Of a stretch of DNA of 13,923 nt, positions 12,674 through 13,923 are shown piece by piece; positions within the stretch are counted from its first letter, which is position 1; each line of letters opens with the position of its first letter. The position numbers and the translations under genes are program-made. The notes below the pieces were generated by a model that ran no database searches, was not told where the DNA came from, and saw only the letters and a list, made by a program, of their open reading frames with translations. Origin of the DNA: Pseudomonadota bacterium (GTDB lineage: Bacteria; Verrucomicrobiota; Verrucomicrobiia; Chthoniobacterales; UBA6821); contig RFPR01000051.1 in assembly GCA_009928265.1 (NCBI GenBank), positions 1-13,923 of the forward strand, written 5' to 3'.

Positions 12674-13923
12674 TCAGAACATCATAAACAGGACGTTCAG
12701 GTCGTTCATCGGGGCAAGCTCGGTCATCTCGGGAGACTTCACCGAGACTGCTGCGGCGCGGCCCGTGCTGGTCTGAGTCGTACCGCCACCGGAGCTTGCC
12801 GAGGCGCCGGCGAGCTCCTGATGCATCGCCCCTGCATCACTGAAAGGATTGAGCCGCTGGAATTCGGCGCCGCCGACCGTTGTGCCACCCACCGGATTAT
12901 TCATGCGGGAAATTGCAGCGGCTTGGGTCTTAGCGCCTTGGGAGGATCCACCAGAGGATGCGGAGGCCGCGGCCGATCCGGCCGACGAGGAGCTGGCGGA
13001 GGAGGACGATGAATCGGCACTGGCAGTGGTTCCCCCTGACCCGGATCCGGAATCGGTGGAAGCCGTAGAAGATTCGGAAGAGGACGTGGATTCTCCAGAG
13101 GATTCCGAGGAAGCTGTTTCTCCTCCAGATTCACTGGAGGACGATTCTCCTGCAGAGGCCGTCTCCCCGGCCGAGGCACTCTCTCCGCCGGATCCGGAAC
13201 CTTCACTCCCAGATTCAGCGGAACCGAACGATCCTCCCGAAGAAGTGGTCGTGGTCGTTGTATTCCTGATCGTCAGACTCTGAACAGCGGTTTGAACCGT
13301 TGGTTCCGCCACGATGGTGGCCGGTGTGACCAAGATAGCAGGCGCAGGGGTGGGTGATGGCGTGGCCTCCACGATCGGCGTGGGTGCCGGTGTCGGCCAT
13401 GGCGTTGCAGAAGGCGCAGGTGTGGGTGTCGGTGTTGAATTTGCGATGGCATTCGTTCCGCGATAAATTCCATTGGTGGCCAAGGCCGTCATGGAAACGG
13501 TTCCTGTTGCTGAACTGATCACCGAGGCAATAGCGGAGGTCGGCCAATAGGTGCCGTTCGTTGAAGCAACAGGGTCAATCAGGATATGGTTTCCGGAACT
13601 GACAGTGATGGCTCCGCTCCCGCTTGTGATGGAAGAGCCGGCAATAAACAGCGTTTGATTCCAATTGTTCAGAACATCCGATAGGGAGGCATAATTTGTT
13701 CCTCCCTGCTTGATCAGATTGATGGCACCAGAGGCCGATTGAATCTCCGAATTGACAAGATAGAGCAGGTTAAAAGAACCAGAGCCGCTGAACAAGGAGG
13801 AGAGGGTGATCTCGCCAGATCCGGTTGCTGTGATGGTCGAGTTTTCCAAGGCGACATAACCGGAGCCCCCGGAAGAGGTGAGGGAAACCGATCCGCCGTT
13901 GGTGCTTTGGATGGTCGAGTTAA
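12674..13923 (-). CDS. Beta-helical, Ser-rich exoprotein (candidate TpsA), 5' part outside window
   Basis: The frame is open to the right edge; at least 415 C-terminal residues are visible. The N-terminal visible part consists of degenerate repeats of the type NSTITATGSGEITLSS, NSEIQSASGAINL and SSITSGSGAITVSS, with evenly spaced small and hydrophobic residues as in right-handed beta-helices of filamentous haemagglutinin-like proteins. A Pro/Thr-rich hinge follows (PTPTPAPSATPWPTPAPTP), then about 120 residues made almost only of Ser, Gly, Glu, Ala and Thr, and a more ordinary C-terminal stretch ending MNDLNVLFMMF. It lacks a PEP-CTERM anchor. An internal TTG at 13849 is not a start, since repeat-like sequence continues upstream of it. 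The TpsB transporter at 8307-10109 on the same strand is the natural export partner. The diagnostic N-terminal secretion domain is not in the window, so the TpsA call is inferred. Confidence 0.7.
   Translation of the reverse strand, partial: NSTIQSTNGGSVSLTSSGGSGYVALENSTITATGSGEITLSSLFSGSGSFNLLYLVNSEIQSASGAINLIKQGGTNYASLSDVLNNWNQTLFIAGSSITSGSGAITVSSGNHILIDPVASTNGTYWPTSAIASVISSATGTVSMTALATNGIYRGTNAIANSTPTPTPAPSATPWPTPAPTPIVEATPSPTPAPAILVTPATIVAEPTVQTAVQSLTIRNTTTTTTSSGGSFGSAESGSEGSGSGGESASAGETASAGESSSSESGGETASSESSGESTSSSESSTASTDSGSGSGGTTASADSSSSSASSSSAGSAAASASSGGSSQGAKTQAAAISRMNNPVGGTTVGGAEFQRLNPFSDAGAMHQELAGASASSGGGTTQTSTGRAAAVSVKSPEMTELAPMNDLNVLFMMF

Noticed and set aside
13847..13849. TTG 13849 as start codon of the Ser-rich exoprotein
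   Set aside because: The frame remains open to the window edge and the upstream residues continue the same beta-helix repeat pattern, so the gene is truncated by the window.

Overview
The window reads as chromosomal DNA from a Gram-negative bacterium, most likely a member of the Verrucomicrobiota. The grounds are a PEP-CTERM protein with the C-terminal anchor style common in that phylum, a two-partner secretion outer-membrane transporter, many exported proteins, high GC in the housekeeping genes, and dispersed intergenic repeats built on CGCAGAGGCGC. The phylum is an inference from these features and not from a marker gene.

Left part (1-5525), all on the minus strand. Listed in transcription order, a compact group comes first: ruvX (YqgF), truA, an exported PGRP-type N-acetylmuramoyl-L-alanine amidase and an EmrE-type small multidrug exporter. 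Spacings are 6 nt, 30 nt and a 4-nt GTGA overlap. After an inverted-repeat element comes a TIGR01777-family NAD(P)-dependent epimerase-like protein, then a low-GC PEP-CTERM protein with its own hairpin terminator, then an acyl-CoA desaturase that runs off the left edge.

Middle part (5624-8302), plus strand, divergent from ruvX: a small two-helix membrane protein, a Maf nucleotide pyrophosphatase, and two exported proteins joined by an ATGA overlap. The first of these carries a biotinyl/lipoyl-like barrel that lacks the modifiable lysine. The second is an Ala/Gln-rich helical protein with tandem VASQ repeats.

Right part (8307-13923): a TpsB (FhaC/ShlB-type) transporter on the minus strand and, 2.6 kb upstream in its own reading direction, the C-terminal end of a large beta-helical, Ser-rich exoprotein that is a plausible TpsA partner. 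Between them, on the opposite strand, sit two adjacent genes 16 nt apart. One is a bacterial pentameric ligand-gated ion channel (nicotinic/GABA receptor superfamily). The other is a GluR0-like ionotropic glutamate receptor homologue: a periplasmic amino-acid-binding protein interrupted by a channel pore. The second lacks the usual prokaryotic TVGYGD potassium filter.

This pair of unrelated neurotransmitter-receptor-type channels in one apparent transcription unit, lodged inside a two-partner secretion locus, is the most striking content of the window. No tRNA, rRNA, CRISPR array or transposase gene was seen, and no gene-free stretch exceeds 300 bases.
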